A stretch of 64,000 bases of DNA from Clostridium lacusfryxellense (GCF_018861735.1 NZ_JAHLEB010000001.1:124001-188000), one strand, 5' to 3'; numbered from the stretch's first letter, positions 17,051 to 26,963 are shown. Numbers and translations: made by a program. The notes: generated from the sequence alone by a model not told the origin.

Positions 17051-18439
17051 ATGAAAAGAAAGTGTATACGGTTTCTAACGCAGGTATTAGCTTTTAGTAT
17101 AACAGCAACTCTACTTGTAGGTTGCGGATCATCAAATGGTAAAGCAGTAAAATCAAGTGGGCAGACGAGTACAGTGACTCCGGTAAAACTAACATGGTGG
17201 ACTTTTCAAAATTCTGATTCAGTCTATATGAAAGCTATGGTTGCAAAGTATAATAAAGAAAACAAGGTAGGAGTTACAATTGATTATGTAGTTCAAAGTT
17301 CCAATAATTTTAGGCAAGCACTGGATTTAGCTTATCAATCAAACCAGGCGCCTGATATATTCACGGGCCAAGACATAGCAAGTTATTATGTTCCAAAGGA
17401 TCAAATTGAGCCATTAGACAAATATATAACACCTGAGATGAAGACGCGTTATGGAAAAATGTTATATAGTGAGGGAGATAATGGCGTAGATAAAAAGATT
17501 TACAGTTTAATTAATACGGGTATAACTTATAGACTTATGTATAATAAGGATTTATTTAAGAAAGCTGGTATTGATGGTCCTCCAAAAACAGTTAATGAAA
17601 TGGTTGAATATGCTAAGAAGATAACAGAAGTAGGAAAAGCAGACAAAGCATATGGGTTTGCAATTAATATGAAGAATACTCAAACATCTATTGAGAGATC
17701 AATTAATGTAATTGGTATGAAGAGCGGTTTCAGAAATTATGATTATAAAACTGGTTTATTCGATTTTTCTCCATATAAACCTATTGTACAAGCTTTCGCT
17801 AGTATGGCTAAAGAGGGATCTATGTTCCCTGGTTATGAATCTCTTGACATAGATCCAATGAGAACACAATTTGCGCAAGGGAAAATAGGAATGTATTTGT
17901 CAGGAGCATGGGAACCATCTTGGTATGATGCTTTATCTCCTAAATCCAAAGTTGACTATGCAGCGGCTCCAGTTCCTACAATTGATGGAACTGTAAAAGC
18001 ACCAGCTTATATAAGCGGCCTAAGATGGTTGTTTATGAGCAGTAAGTCAGATAATAAAGATCAGGTTTGGGATGTAATGAAATTTTTCTACTCAGATGAG
18101 GTACAAACGGGCTACAATGAAAAGGGCTTAGGCGTAGTTATGGTTCCAACAGTACTTGCGAAGTCGAAACCATCAACGGTTAAAGCTATGAGTGATTTCT
18201 TACCTACAAAAGACGATGCTATTTATCCATCAATACCTAATGTAAGAGCACTTAAAATTGAAGGAAGTCCTTTTAATGATATATTTGCAAACATTATTAC
18301 AGGAGGTACAACCTTTGATAAAGAGATAGGTGGTCTTAATAAAAAATATAATGATGCTCTACAAGACGGAATTAAATCAGGAGCAGTAAAAGATTACAAG
18401 ATACCCGATTTTGAACCATCATCCCTAATTGTTAAATAA
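17051..18439 (+). CDS. ABC sugar-binding lipoprotein
   Basis: 462 residues from the third in-frame ATG (17051), seven bases after GGGGGGT. The lipoprotein signal ends in LLVGC, with lipid-anchored Cys25. The mature protein follows family 1 solute-binding proteins: KLTWWTFQNSD strand, TGQDIASYYVP, YRLMYNKDLFKKAGIDGPPKT hinge, QGKIGMYLSGAWEPSW. It delivers an oligosaccharide to the permeases encoded next. Context with GH88 and GH3 suggests uronate- or HexNAc-containing oligosaccharides, which is inference. The two kinase-system genes upstream likely regulate it. Confidence 0.92.
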   Translation: MKRKCIRFLTQVLAFSITATLLVGCGSSNGKAVKSSGQTSTVTPVKLTWWTFQNSDSVYMKAMVAKYNKENKVGVTIDYVVQSSNNFRQALDLAYQSNQAPDIFTGQDIASYYVPKDQIEPLDKYITPEMKTRYGKMLYSEGDNGVDKKIYSLINTGITYRLMYNKDLFKKAGIDGPPKTVNEMVEYAKKITEVGKADKAYGFAINMKNTQTSIERSINVIGMKSGFRNYDYKTGLFDFSPYKPIVQAFASMAKEGSMFPGYESLDIDPMRTQFAQGKIGMYLSGAWEPSWYDALSPKSKVDYAAAPVPTIDGTVKAPAYISGLRWLFMSSKSDNKDQVWDVMKFFYSDEVQTGYNEKGLGVVMVPTVLAKSKPSTVKAMSDFLPTKDDAIYPSIPNVRALKIEGSPFNDIFANIITGGTTFDKEIGGLNKKYNDALQDGIKSGAVKDYKIPDFEPSSLIVK

Positions 18440-18458
18440 GTAGTAAGTATAAATTAAA

Positions 18459-18497
18459 TGTGCCTGGCTCCGGAAAGACAAAGGAGTACCAGGCACA
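18459..18497 (+). repeat. intercistronic palindrome TGTGCCTGG...CCAGGCACA
   Basis: TGTGCCTGG-CTCC pairs with GGAG-TA-CCAGGCACA (18459-18497) with a two-base bulge. TGTGCCTGGC palindromes are common REP-like elements. Between binding-protein and permease genes it could stabilise the upstream message, giving more binding protein than permease. GC-rich relative to its surroundings. Confidence 0.65.
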
Positions 18498-18520
18498 ATT
18501 TTAAAAAAGGGGGAAGAGAC

Positions 18521-19471
18521 ATGCAAGTTACACAAAGAAATAATACTAATAAATCTTCAAATTATAACAAGAAAGAAAATCTAAAAGAAAGACTGCAGAC
18601 ATATGGAATGATTCTTCCTAGTTTTATTTTTCTTTTGGTATTTTCTATATATCCATTACTATGGGTTCTTAGGTATATGTTTTCTGAATTTGACGAATCA
18701 ACACCAGCTAAGTTTATAGGCCTGGAAAACTTTGTTAGACTTTTCACAAGAGATACTTATTTTTGGAAAACAGTTATGAATACATTTGTGTATGGTGGTG
18801 GAAAAATCCTTTTGACTATTCCGATATCCTTTCTTCTTGCATTATTTATAAATGAAAAATTAAAAGGAAAAGATATAGTTAGAGCTATGATCTTTATGCC
18901 TACAATTATCAGTACTGCTGTAATGGCCATGATGTTTTATTACATATTGAATCCATACAATGGTGTACTTAACCAGATATTAATAGGATTCCATTTAGTC
19001 AGCCAGCCTGTTAATTGGCTTGGTAGAAAATATGCTATGCTGTCAGTAATTTTAGTAGCAGTATGGGGAGCAATAGGTAATTATATGATCTATTTTATTG
19101 CGGGTCTTCAATCAATACCGCAAGAAATATATGAAAGTGCGGAGATTGATGGTGCAAATAAGTTGCAAACAACCTGGTTTATAACTATTCCTATGCTTGG
19201 ACCGGTTATGCAGGTTATTATAATGATGGCGATAACTGTATCACTTAAGGGATATGAAAGTATTATGGTTCTTACTGGCGGAGGTCCAAATGGATCCACA
19301 GATGTTATGTTTCTTTATGTATATAAGTTATTTTTCCCTATGTCTGATGGTTCTGATTTCAGAACTGATTATGGTTATGGTGCTACTGCAGCATTTGTAT
19401 CAGCTATTATTGTTGGGTTAATAACTTGCGCATATCTCTATTACTCTAGAAAATCAAATGAGGACACATAA
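18521..19471 (+). CDS. ABC sugar permease, MalF/LplB type
   Basis: 316 residues from ATG 18521 (RBS AAAAAAGGGGG). Six membrane segments. The EAA loop contact with the ATPase reads EIYESAEIDGANKLQTTWFI. The first segment reads GMILPSFIFLLVFSIYPLLW. It pairs with the next permease. No ATP-binding subunit is encoded here, so a shared MsmX-like ATPase elsewhere probably powers it, as is usual in Firmicutes. Confidence 0.92.
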   Translation: MQVTQRNNTNKSSNYNKKENLKERLQTYGMILPSFIFLLVFSIYPLLWVLRYMFSEFDESTPAKFIGLENFVRLFTRDTYFWKTVMNTFVYGGGKILLTIPISFLLALFINEKLKGKDIVRAMIFMPTIISTAVMAMMFYYILNPYNGVLNQILIGFHLVSQPVNWLGRKYAMLSVILVAVWGAIGNYMIYFIAGLQSIPQEIYESAEIDGANKLQTTWFITIPMLGPVMQVIIMMAITVSLKGYESIMVLTGGGPNGSTDVMFLYVYKLFFPMSDGSDFRTDYGYGATAAFVSAIIVGLITCAYLYYSRKSNEDT

Positions 19472-19492
19472 TAAAATGAGGTGAAGGGCTAA

Positions 19493-20380
19493 ATGAAAGG
19501 TGGAATTAATATGAAAGCTAATTCAAATTATAAAAATGTAAAATTTTTTTTGAGGATATTCCTTGATATATTGAAATGGATTTTTATAATTTCTATGGTT
19601 ATATTTACATTGTTTCCTGTTATTTATATTATTTTAGGGTCATTTAAAAGTAATAATGAACTAATGATAGGTGGTAATATCATACCAAAGGTATGGAATC
19701 TTACAAATTACATTGATGCATGGCAAAAAGCCAATTTTGCAATATATACTTGGAACAGTCTATATTTTTGTGTCTTTGTTACTGTGGGAGCTTTATTAAT
19801 TTCCTCAATGGCAGGATATGTGCTTGCAAGGAAGGAGTTTTATGGTAAAAAAATTTTTAAAGGAGTGCTTCTATCTACAATGTTTATAACTTTAGGAGCA
19901 ATTGTATACAAACCATTGTATATTATGATGGTAAGTATCGGACTAAACAACAGTATGTGGGCAATAATTCTAATCCAAATAGGAGCTCAAGGTATGAACA
20001 TATTTATAGTTGAAAGATTCGTAAAAGGAATTCCAAAGGAACTTGACGAAGCTGCAAAAATAGATGGTTGTAGTTCGTTTAGAATTTATTGGCAAATAAT
20101 AATTCCTTTAATCAGGCCTATACTAGGGGTTGTTGGATTATTTTCGTTTAGAGACGCTTGGAATTCATACGTATTGCCATCTATATTTTCAATAATGAAT
20201 AGAAGTCTTATGACCTTGACCGTAGGAGTTGTAAACCTAAAATACGCTGATGGCGCTGCGATTCAATGGAACATAATGGTGGCTGGAGCTTCTATAGCAT
20301 TGATACCAATGCTTATAGTGTACATATTTGCTAGTAAGCAATTTATTTCTGGTTTAACTGTTGGCGGTGTTAAAGGATGA
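19493..20380 (+). CDS. ABC sugar permease, MalG/YtcP type
   Basis: 295 residues from ATG 19493 (GAGGTG upstream). An alternative ATG at 19511 also has a good site (AAAGGTGG) and would trim six residues. Six membrane segments. The EAA motif is ELDEAAKIDGCSSFRIYWQI. The C-terminus FISGLTVGGVKG is typical of this permease class. Second channel subunit of the importer; follows the first permease by 21 bases. Confidence 0.9.
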   Translation: MKGGINMKANSNYKNVKFFLRIFLDILKWIFIISMVIFTLFPVIYIILGSFKSNNELMIGGNIIPKVWNLTNYIDAWQKANFAIYTWNSLYFCVFVTVGALLISSMAGYVLARKEFYGKKIFKGVLLSTMFITLGAIVYKPLYIMMVSIGLNNSMWAIILIQIGAQGMNIFIVERFVKGIPKELDEAAKIDGCSSFRIYWQIIIPLIRPILGVVGLFSFRDAWNSYVLPSIFSIMNRSLMTLTVGVVNLKYADGAAIQWNIMVAGASIALIPMLIVYIFASKQFISGLTVGGVKG

Positions 20381-20436
20381 TTTTGAATTCAAGGGTTTGA
20401 GTGTGCCCTTGTAATAACTTATATGGGAGGAGAATT

Positions 20437-22152
20437 ATGAAGACCGAGAATAAATACGTGAAAAATTTAGTTTCTAAGATGACATTGGATGAAAAGGTTG
20501 GAGCCTTATTAACACTAGGTTTTAGTGGAACTATGGCAATGCCACATACATACGAGTTTATAACTAAATATCATTGTGGTGGTTTAAGGCTTTCTCCAAC
20601 TTCAAGAAGTTTTGGAAGTTATGTAAATCCTAAATCAGGAGAAACTGTTGTTAATGTTGTAGACGAAAAAGGTTTTAAAAATGGTATAGAGCCTCCAAAT
20701 ACAACTGCTTCACAATATAAAGAATTGCTTGATGGATTTCAAGAATTAGCTATGAGCAGGCCTCACGGAATACCCCTTCACTTTGCTTATGATCAAGAAG
20801 GTGGTACTAGTTCAGATTTTAATTTTAGTGGAGTAAATATTTTCACGAAGCCAATGGGAATAAGAGCAACTGGTGATAGTAAACTAGCTTATGAAGTTGC
20901 GTTAGCTGTTTCTAAGCAAAGTAAAGCTGTTGGATTTAATTGGATACATTCACCAGTTATCGATATTAATGTAGATCCTAGAAATCCTGAAGTCTATACG
21001 AGAGCTTATTCTGATAGAGTAGAAGAAGTAGTGGAATACTCAGAGCAGTCTTGTTTAGGATTCAAAGAGGGTGGTTTGATTGCAACAGGTAAGCATTTTC
21101 CAGGAAGAGGTGATTCACCTGTTGATGCTCACTTTGAAGTGCCAGTTATAAATGTGGATAAAGAGACTATGTTGAGGCGAGAATTATTACCTTATAAGGT
21201 ACTTATAAATAAAGATTTATTACCATCAATAATGATTGCACATAGTATATTTCCGGCATTTGATAGCGAGCATATTGCTACAGTTTCAAAGAAGATAATA
21301 ACTGGATTACTAAGAGAGAAATTAAAATTTGACGGGGTAATTGCTACAGACAGTATGACCATGGGCGCAATTGCTATAAAGTATGGTGTTGCAAATGCTT
21401 GTGCATTATCACTTGAAGCTGGGGCAGATCTTGTACTCATGAAAGCTGAGGGGAGCCTTGTTGAAGAAACTTTTAATACTATAAAAGAATTTATTAAAGA
21501 GGGTAAGATCAGTATTGAGGAATTAGACAAAAAAGTGTATAGAGTATTAAATGTAAAGTATGAGTATGGCCTATTTAATTATGAAACAATGACAGGTGAA
21601 AAACCTGAAGATGTAATTAACGAAAAGAGAATAGTTGCGTTATCAAAACTCGTTGCAAGAAAATCTGTAATTGTAGCAAGAGATAGAAATAGATTGTTGC
21701 CTTTAAGCTGTGATGAAAAAATCTTAGTTATAGAACAAATAAATAAAACACCAAATAATTTTAGCTGGCATCCAGGAATACTGTTTAAAAAATGTATTAA
21801 GTACAATAAAAATATAGAGTATCTAGAAACAAATTATACCTTTGATAAGCAAGATATAGATAACATTAGGAGAAGAATTAAAGACTTTAATATAATAGTT
21901 GTAACTAATTTCTATATACGAGGAAAACTTGCAAATAATGATATTATAAAAGAAATCGCTGGGAATAAATCTAAAAAAGTAATACTTGTTACCAATACTC
22001 CTTATGAAGTATTAAGTATACCAAAAGAAGCAGATTCAGTAGTTTTAACTTTTGCAACATCACCACACAATATAGAAGTTACTGCAGGAGTAATATTTGG
22101 TGAAGTAGTTCCTGAAGGGGAATGGCCTATTGAGTATAAACTTGGTGAATAA
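20437..22152 (+). CDS. GH3 glycosidase, NagZ-like beta-N-acetylhexosaminidase
   Basis: 571 residues from ATG 20437 (GGGAGGAG). (beta/alpha)8 domain with TGKHFPGRGDSPVDAHFEVP, the loop carrying the Asp-His dyad used as acid/base in NagZ-type enzymes, and the nucleophile Asp in FDGVIATDSMTMGA. A C-terminal alpha/beta domain of about 180 residues is also present. No signal peptide, so it acts on imported oligosaccharides. NagZ-type active sites favour beta-linked GlcNAc/GalNAc or related sugars. It would complement the GH88 next door by removing the residue left after the unsaturated uronate. Exact specificity is inferred. Confidence 0.88.
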   Translation: MKTENKYVKNLVSKMTLDEKVGALLTLGFSGTMAMPHTYEFITKYHCGGLRLSPTSRSFGSYVNPKSGETVVNVVDEKGFKNGIEPPNTTASQYKELLDGFQELAMSRPHGIPLHFAYDQEGGTSSDFNFSGVNIFTKPMGIRATGDSKLAYEVALAVSKQSKAVGFNWIHSPVIDINVDPRNPEVYTRAYSDRVEEVVEYSEQSCLGFKEGGLIATGKHFPGRGDSPVDAHFEVPVINVDKETMLRRELLPYKVLINKDLLPSIMIAHSIFPAFDSEHIATVSKKIITGLLREKLKFDGVIATDSMTMGAIAIKYGVANACALSLEAGADLVLMKAEGSLVEETFNTIKEFIKEGKISIEELDKKVYRVLNVKYEYGLFNYETMTGEKPEDVINEKRIVALSKLVARKSVIVARDRNRLLPLSCDEKILVIEQINKTPNNFSWHPGILFKKCIKYNKNIEYLETNYTFDKQDIDNIRRRIKDFNIIVVTNFYIRGKLANNDIIKEIAGNKSKKVILVTNTPYEVLSIPKEADSVVLTFATSPHNIEVTAGVIFGEVVPEGEWPIEYKLGE

Positions 22153-22183
22153 ACATATGAGAATACTTTTGGGAGGCACGGAG

Positions 22184-23293
22184 ATGGGAAGGTTAAGTAT
22201 ACAAGATATATTAGAGGAAATAGAAAAAAAAATTAACACAAATATGGATGATCTAAATGCTAAAGCCAGCCATATGACTAAAGATGGTGTTTATGATTGT
22301 AATAGCTATGATTGGTGGACATCAGGATTCTGGCCTGGAATGCTTTGGGTTATGTACGAAATGACTGGAAAAGATAAATATAAAAATGCTGCTTGGGACT
22401 TTGATGAGAAAATAGAAACGCTATACTTACTAGAAAATAGGTTCCATCATGATGTAGGATTTCAATTTTTACCAACAGCAGTTATAAAATATAAAATAAC
22501 AGGTGATGAGGATGCAAGGCGACGTGGGCTTTTTGCAGCAAATTTTCTAGCAGGGAGATTTAATATTGCGGGGAAGTTTATTCGTGCTTGGAATCAGGTT
22601 GATAAAATTGGTTGGTCAATTATTGATACGTGTATGAATTTATCTTTACTATTTTGGGCCTCAGCTGAGTCAGGGGATCCAAGATTTAAGCATATAGCAG
22701 TAGCCCATGCAGATACAGTAATTCGTGATTTTATAAGAGAAGATGGTTCAGTAAAACATGTTGTATGTTTTGATCCGGAAACTGGCGAAGTTGTAGATGA
22801 AAATGGAGGACAAGGCTATGGACCAGGTTCATCTTGGAGTAGAGGACAAGCGTGGGCAATATACGGCATGGCTAACTGTTATAAATCTACAGGTGATATT
22901 AAGTATTTAAAGGCATCAATTAAAGTTGCAAAATATTTTATTTCTTGTTTGCCTGAAGATAACATAGCATATTGGGATTTTAGGTTACCATCAAATATTG
23001 GTGAACCAAGGGATACTTCTGCGGCTGCTTGCGCAGCTTCAGGAATGCTTGAAATAGCTGAGTGTCTTAGCAAAGAAGAGGGGCTCATTTACAAAAACTG
23101 GGCAGAAAAAATATTATTTTCTCTTACTGAAAATTATTCAACCTTTAATAAACCAGAAGAGGAAGGGATTTTAACTTCTGCCACCAGCAATAAGCCAGGT
23201 AATGTTGGAATAAATGTTTCACTGATTTATGGAGATTACTTTTTTATTGAGGGAATATCCAAATTATTAGGTTGGAAAAGGAGTATTTTTTAG
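22184..23293 (+). CDS. GH88 unsaturated glucuronyl hydrolase
   Basis: 369 residues from ATG 22184 (GGGAGG eight bases before). (alpha/alpha)6 barrel signatures are DWWTSGFWPGMLW, HDVGFQFLP, IDTCMNLSLLFWA with a catalytic-type Asp, and GPGSSWSRGQAWAIYG. GH88 enzymes hydrate the 4,5-double bond left on uronates by polysaccharide lyases, releasing the sugar below. Cytoplasmic. The gene start overlaps nothing but begins 31 bases after GH3. It implies that the cluster handles lyase products, e.g. from glycosaminoglycans or other uronate polymers. Confidence 0.92.
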   Translation: MGRLSIQDILEEIEKKINTNMDDLNAKASHMTKDGVYDCNSYDWWTSGFWPGMLWVMYEMTGKDKYKNAAWDFDEKIETLYLLENRFHHDVGFQFLPTAVIKYKITGDEDARRRGLFAANFLAGRFNIAGKFIRAWNQVDKIGWSIIDTCMNLSLLFWASAESGDPRFKHIAVAHADTVIRDFIREDGSVKHVVCFDPETGEVVDENGGQGYGPGSSWSRGQAWAIYGMANCYKSTGDIKYLKASIKVAKYFISCLPEDNIAYWDFRLPSNIGEPRDTSAAACAASGMLEIAECLSKEEGLIYKNWAEKILFSLTENYSTFNKPEEEGILTSATSNKPGNVGINVSLIYGDYFFIEGISKLLGWKRSIF

Positions 23294-23384
23294 TATTCTA
23301 AATTTACTTTGGGATTAGGATAGACAGAACTAAATTATAAAGTATATTTTTATTCCTAAGGTATAAATGAGGAAGGTATACAAA

Positions 23385-24266
23385 ATGGACTCAACATTAA
23401 AGTTAAAAGAGATGGAAAAAGAAAAAGAGTTTTTATTATGTGTTGATTCCGATGGATGTGCTGTAAATACCATGGAATACAAACATAAACAAATTTTTGG
23501 ACCTAATATGATTAAGATATGGGAATTGGAAAGTATAGCAGAGGATGTTACACAAGTATGGAATTATGTTAATCTTTACTCGCAGTGGAGAGGAATAAAT
23601 CGTTTTTTGGCATTGGTAAAAGTCTTTGAATTATTAAAGGATAAAAAAACAATATTAGCTAAAAAGTTTGAACTTCCAGATTTTAAATCTCTTTGTGAGT
23701 GGACAAAAAAAAGTGATAAATTATCAAATATTTTACTTGAGGCTAGGATAGAAGAGCATAGTGATGTTTTTTTAGATAAAGTTATTATTTGGTCTAAGTC
23801 AGTTAATGAGGTAATTTCAAAATCTAAGGTAGATTGTTTACCTTTTGAAAGTGTTCACAAAAGTTTAGAAAAGGCACAAAAATATGCTGATATAGCTGTA
23901 ATTTCTTCGGCTAATTCGCAGGCACTGAAAAAGGAATGGAATGAACATGGTATTGCTGCTTTTGTTAAGGTGTTAGCAGGGCAGGAAATGGGATCTAAAA
24001 CCTCATGTATTGGAATTGTAAAAGATAACAAATATGATAACCATCATGTACTGATGGTGGGTGACTCACCTGGAGATTTACAGGCCGCTATGGACAATGG
24101 AGTTTTATACTATCCGATAATTCCTAGTAAGGAAGATATGTCATGGCAAAAATTTTATGATGAAGCTTTCGATAAGTTTATAAATGGAAGCTACAATGGT
24201 AAATATCAGGAGCAGTTAATTTACGAATTTAATGAGATGTTGCATTCTAAGATACGTTGGGAGTAG
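23385..24266 (+). CDS. HAD-superfamily hydrolase
   Basis: 293 residues from ATG 23385 (GAGGAAGG). HAD motif I is LCVDSDGCAVNTM, where the second Asp is the acid/base. Motif II is probably AVISSANS. Motif III/IV is HVLMVGDSPGDLQAA. An inserted helical cap lies at about residues 30-160. Likely a sugar-phosphate phosphatase. It closes the importer/hydrolase operon, so its substrate may be a product of the imported sugar. No closer family recognised. Confidence 0.8.
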   Translation: MDSTLKLKEMEKEKEFLLCVDSDGCAVNTMEYKHKQIFGPNMIKIWELESIAEDVTQVWNYVNLYSQWRGINRFLALVKVFELLKDKKTILAKKFELPDFKSLCEWTKKSDKLSNILLEARIEEHSDVFLDKVIIWSKSVNEVISKSKVDCLPFESVHKSLEKAQKYADIAVISSANSQALKKEWNEHGIAAFVKVLAGQEMGSKTSCIGIVKDNKYDNHHVLMVGDSPGDLQAAMDNGVLYYPIIPSKEDMSWQKFYDEAFDKFINGSYNGKYQEQLIYEFNEMLHSKIRWE

Positions 24267-24372
24267 AAGTTACTCTTTGTGTTACAAGGCAAACCATGTT
24301 GCAATTTAAAAACCATCAATGCAATTGAAAATAAAAAGTATAATCCCAATCTGGAATTAGCAATCATACATG

Positions 24373-24406
24373 AAAACCTCCCCCATTATTGGTCGAGGTT
24401 TTTCTG
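24373..24406 (+). terminator. terminator after the HAD gene
   Basis: AAAACCTC (24373-24380) pairs with GAGGTTTT (24395-24402), T-run after. The 240-base gap around it holds nothing else I can support. Confidence 0.7.
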
Positions 24407-24506
24407 CACTGAAGCGTTGTATTAAGAAGTAAAACCTGTCCACATGCGCTTCCCAACTTATGTAAGCACTAGATGTTTAACGTTGAGAACAACTTTATTT
24501 GAGCTT

Positions 24507-25199
24507 CTATTTTACTACAGGGAAAGATATCTTTACAGAAGTCCCCACATTTTCTCTGCTGTCTATTAAAAATGTTGCCTCATCCTTAAAGCAAAGTTTA
24601 ATTCTTCTATATACATTCGACAGCCCAATGCTTTTTCTACTGCTATCAAAAGTGTCCTTTTCTAGATTCTGCATAAGCAATTTTAACTTCTCCTGGGACA
24701 TACCAATGCCATTGTCTGAGATCTCTATGTTTACGCTTCCATCCACAATACGTCCCTGAACGGTTATAATACCTTTATGCCTTATATTATCAATACCATG
24801 TTTTATAGAGTTTTCTACAATTGGCTGCAGAATCAGCTTTACTGTTTTACAGTTTTTAAGTTCCGCGTCTATTTCAAGGAGAATTTCAGATCTACCACGG
24901 CAGCGGATTTCATGGATATAGATATAACTTTTTAAATGTTCTATTTCTTCTGCAAAAGTTATAAGCTCTGTTCCGGTAGATACGCTTCCACGAAAGAAGT
25001 TTCCGAGAGCTGTTATCATACCACAAATATCTTCAGCACCTTTTTTGTAAGCCATCCATTTAATTATATCCAGAGTATTATATAGAAAGTGAGGATTTAT
25101 CTGCTGTTGAAGTAGTAGGTCTGTTAATATACGCAATACCTCTAATTTTCCTCGCGAATACCAATACCGATTTTTTGTAATTATTTTTCTGAACTCCAA
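24507..25199 (-). pseudogene. truncated YesM-type histidine kinase (catalytic core only)
   Basis: 230 residues from a TTG with no sensible N-terminus. The remaining part starts at the kinase core, LLLQQQINPHFLYNTLD, and runs through ENSIKHG, DNGIGM and the end TSVKISFPVVK. Sensor, membrane helices and HAMP (about 350 residues) are missing. The sequence upstream is junk leading into an ABC binding-protein fragment on the other strand, so an inversion or deletion broke the locus. Its response regulator is absent. Confidence 0.75.
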
Positions 25200-25294
25200 G
25201 AAACCTAAGGTCTCCTATTGTATTATCCGCAACAGGTTGTGACAGATATTAATTAATAATCTACCTGTTTCGACACAAAAATATTTGCCACTAT

Positions 25295-26267
25295 GAAAAG
25301 AAAATTGATATAGCTCTAATGTCTGGTGATACTACAGATGTATTTTTTACAACAAATCAGATTTCACAATCTAAATATGTTTTAAATGGATCTAAATTAG
25401 CATTAGATGATATTGCAAAACAAAGTAATTATAATTTAGATGAAAAGTATGGAAGGTACCTTCATAAGGGTGACGGTAAAACATATGGAATACCAAGTTC
25501 ACCAACCTACTGGTTAGTATTTTATAATAAAAAGATTTTTGATGATGCAGGCGTAGCTTATCCTAGTGGATATTGGACATGGGATCAATATGTAGAAACT
25601 GCGAAAAAGCTTACTAATCCTTCTAAGAAGATATATGGATCCTTTATGAACAATTTTGATGCAAACTTTTATATGATAGCAAACCAAAAAAGGGTAGATG
25701 GATATAAGAAGGATGGTACTTCGAATTTTGATGATACTGCATTTGCAGATTCATTGAAGTTCTATGGAGACTTAGAGAATACATTAAAGGTTCAGCCAAG
25801 CTATTTGGAATATGAATCAAAAGATTGCAGCAGAGAGCTTTGTTAGTGGAAGTTATGGTATGTGTTTTACCGGCACTTGGTTATTGGCAGACTTGACTGA
25901 TACAGCTAAGTATCCAAGAGATTGGAAGTGGGGCATAACCCAGGTTCCAGTTCCAGATGCAAACTCAAAGAATAATGTTGGCGCATTAAGTTATACTGTT
26001 GTAAGCAAAAATGCTAAGAATAAGGAGGCCGCTTTCAAACTAGCTACTTATATAGGCGAAAATCAGTATAAAGTAGCAAATGAACTTCCAGCACTTCAGA
26101 CATTTTCTAAAGATAATTATTTAAAATTATTCAGTGATATAGCAAGCAAATCTGGCAATAGCGTAACATCTAAAGAGCTATACGACGCGCTAATTAATAA
26201 TGGCTTGGGATTTAGAGCTGAAAAGATTACTGGATCAATTCCTGCACAATATATTGAAGAAATTTAG
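25295..26267 (+). pseudogene. ABC sugar-binding protein fragment with frameshift
   Basis: Recognisable solute-binding protein without its signal peptide and N-terminal lobe start: KKIDIALMSGDTTDVFF, GIPSSPTYWLVFYNKKIFDD, then at about 25820 the frame changes and continues as MNQKIAAESFVSGSYGMCF, TGTWLLADL. The junction EYES/MNQK falls in GAATATGAATCAAAAG. Loss of one copy of a tandem ATGAATCA would explain the shift. The C-terminus is cut and runs into a permease fragment. Confidence 0.75.
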
Positions 26268-26541
26268 ATACAAAAGAACTTTAAAAGAGAATAGAGTTAA
26301 TAAATTACTATTGACAATATTGATGCTTATACTTTCCATATTGATGATAGTTCCATTTATGCTTATGATCTCTGCTTCTTTTAAACATTCTACTGTTGCT
26401 TTTACAAATATTTTTGAGGTGATACCTAAAAAGACTTATTATGGTAATTATGAGGCGCTTTTTAAACATCAATATTATTTCACATGGTTTTTAAATTCAG
26501 CCTTTGTGGCGATTTTAACTATAGTATTAAAATTTATCTAA
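26254..26541 (+). pseudogene. N-terminal fragment of a MalG-type permease
   Basis: About 95 residues: a basic start LKKFRYKRTLKENRVNK, first membrane segment LLLTILMLILSILMIVPFML, the MalG-typical SASFKHSTVAFTN, and the beginning of segment two before stop. The first permease of such operons is absent between this and the binding-protein fragment, so at least two deletions occurred. Overlaps the binding-protein fragment in another frame. Confidence 0.7.
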
Positions 26542-26654
26542 TGAGGTAAGCAGAATATATATTTTATTATTTGATTTTTTAAATATAAAAACTTGCATAA
26601 TAAGTAAGAAATATGTATAATTATAAATGGCTTGTTAATAAAAATTGAATATTG

Positions 26655-26905
26655 TGTTCGGATGAAGATTGTGGGAGAGAGATGGCTTGCCATCCGCCGA
26701 AGAGGAAAAACTTTCAGGCACCTAAGGATTTTTAAAAAGAAACTATAAATTAATAGTTGGACTTAAAAACCTATTTATTAGGAGAAAACCGTAATTGGAC
26801 GAGCCTCTGGAGAGAGCTGGTTAAACAGACACCGAAGGAGCAAGATAGTTTTTGTAAGATTTACATTAAGCTATCGAATCTCTCAGGTAAAAAGGACAGG
26901 GGATA
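26655..26905 (+). ncRNA. tandem glycine riboswitch
   Basis: Two adjacent aptamers. The first shows GGGAGAGA, GCCGAAGAGGAAA, CTTTCAGGC and GGACGAGCCTCTGGAGAG. The second shows ACACCGAAGGAGCAA, CTCTCAGGTAAAAAGGACAG. After them, TCTCCTCC (about 26927) can pair either with the downstream ribosome site GGGAGGA or with AGGGGATAGAA at the aptamer end. This suggests control by exposing or hiding the ribosome site of the symporter. Aptamers are certain by pattern; the switching model is inference. Confidence 0.93.
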
Positions 26906-26963
26906 GAAATTATGAAAAAAATTTTGTCTCCTCCATTATATTAAATTAAGGGAGGATTTTTTA

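Noticed and set aside
25268-25276. TTTCGACAC as a Spo0A box
   Set aside because: Lies in pseudogene debris with no promoter or intact gene nearby.
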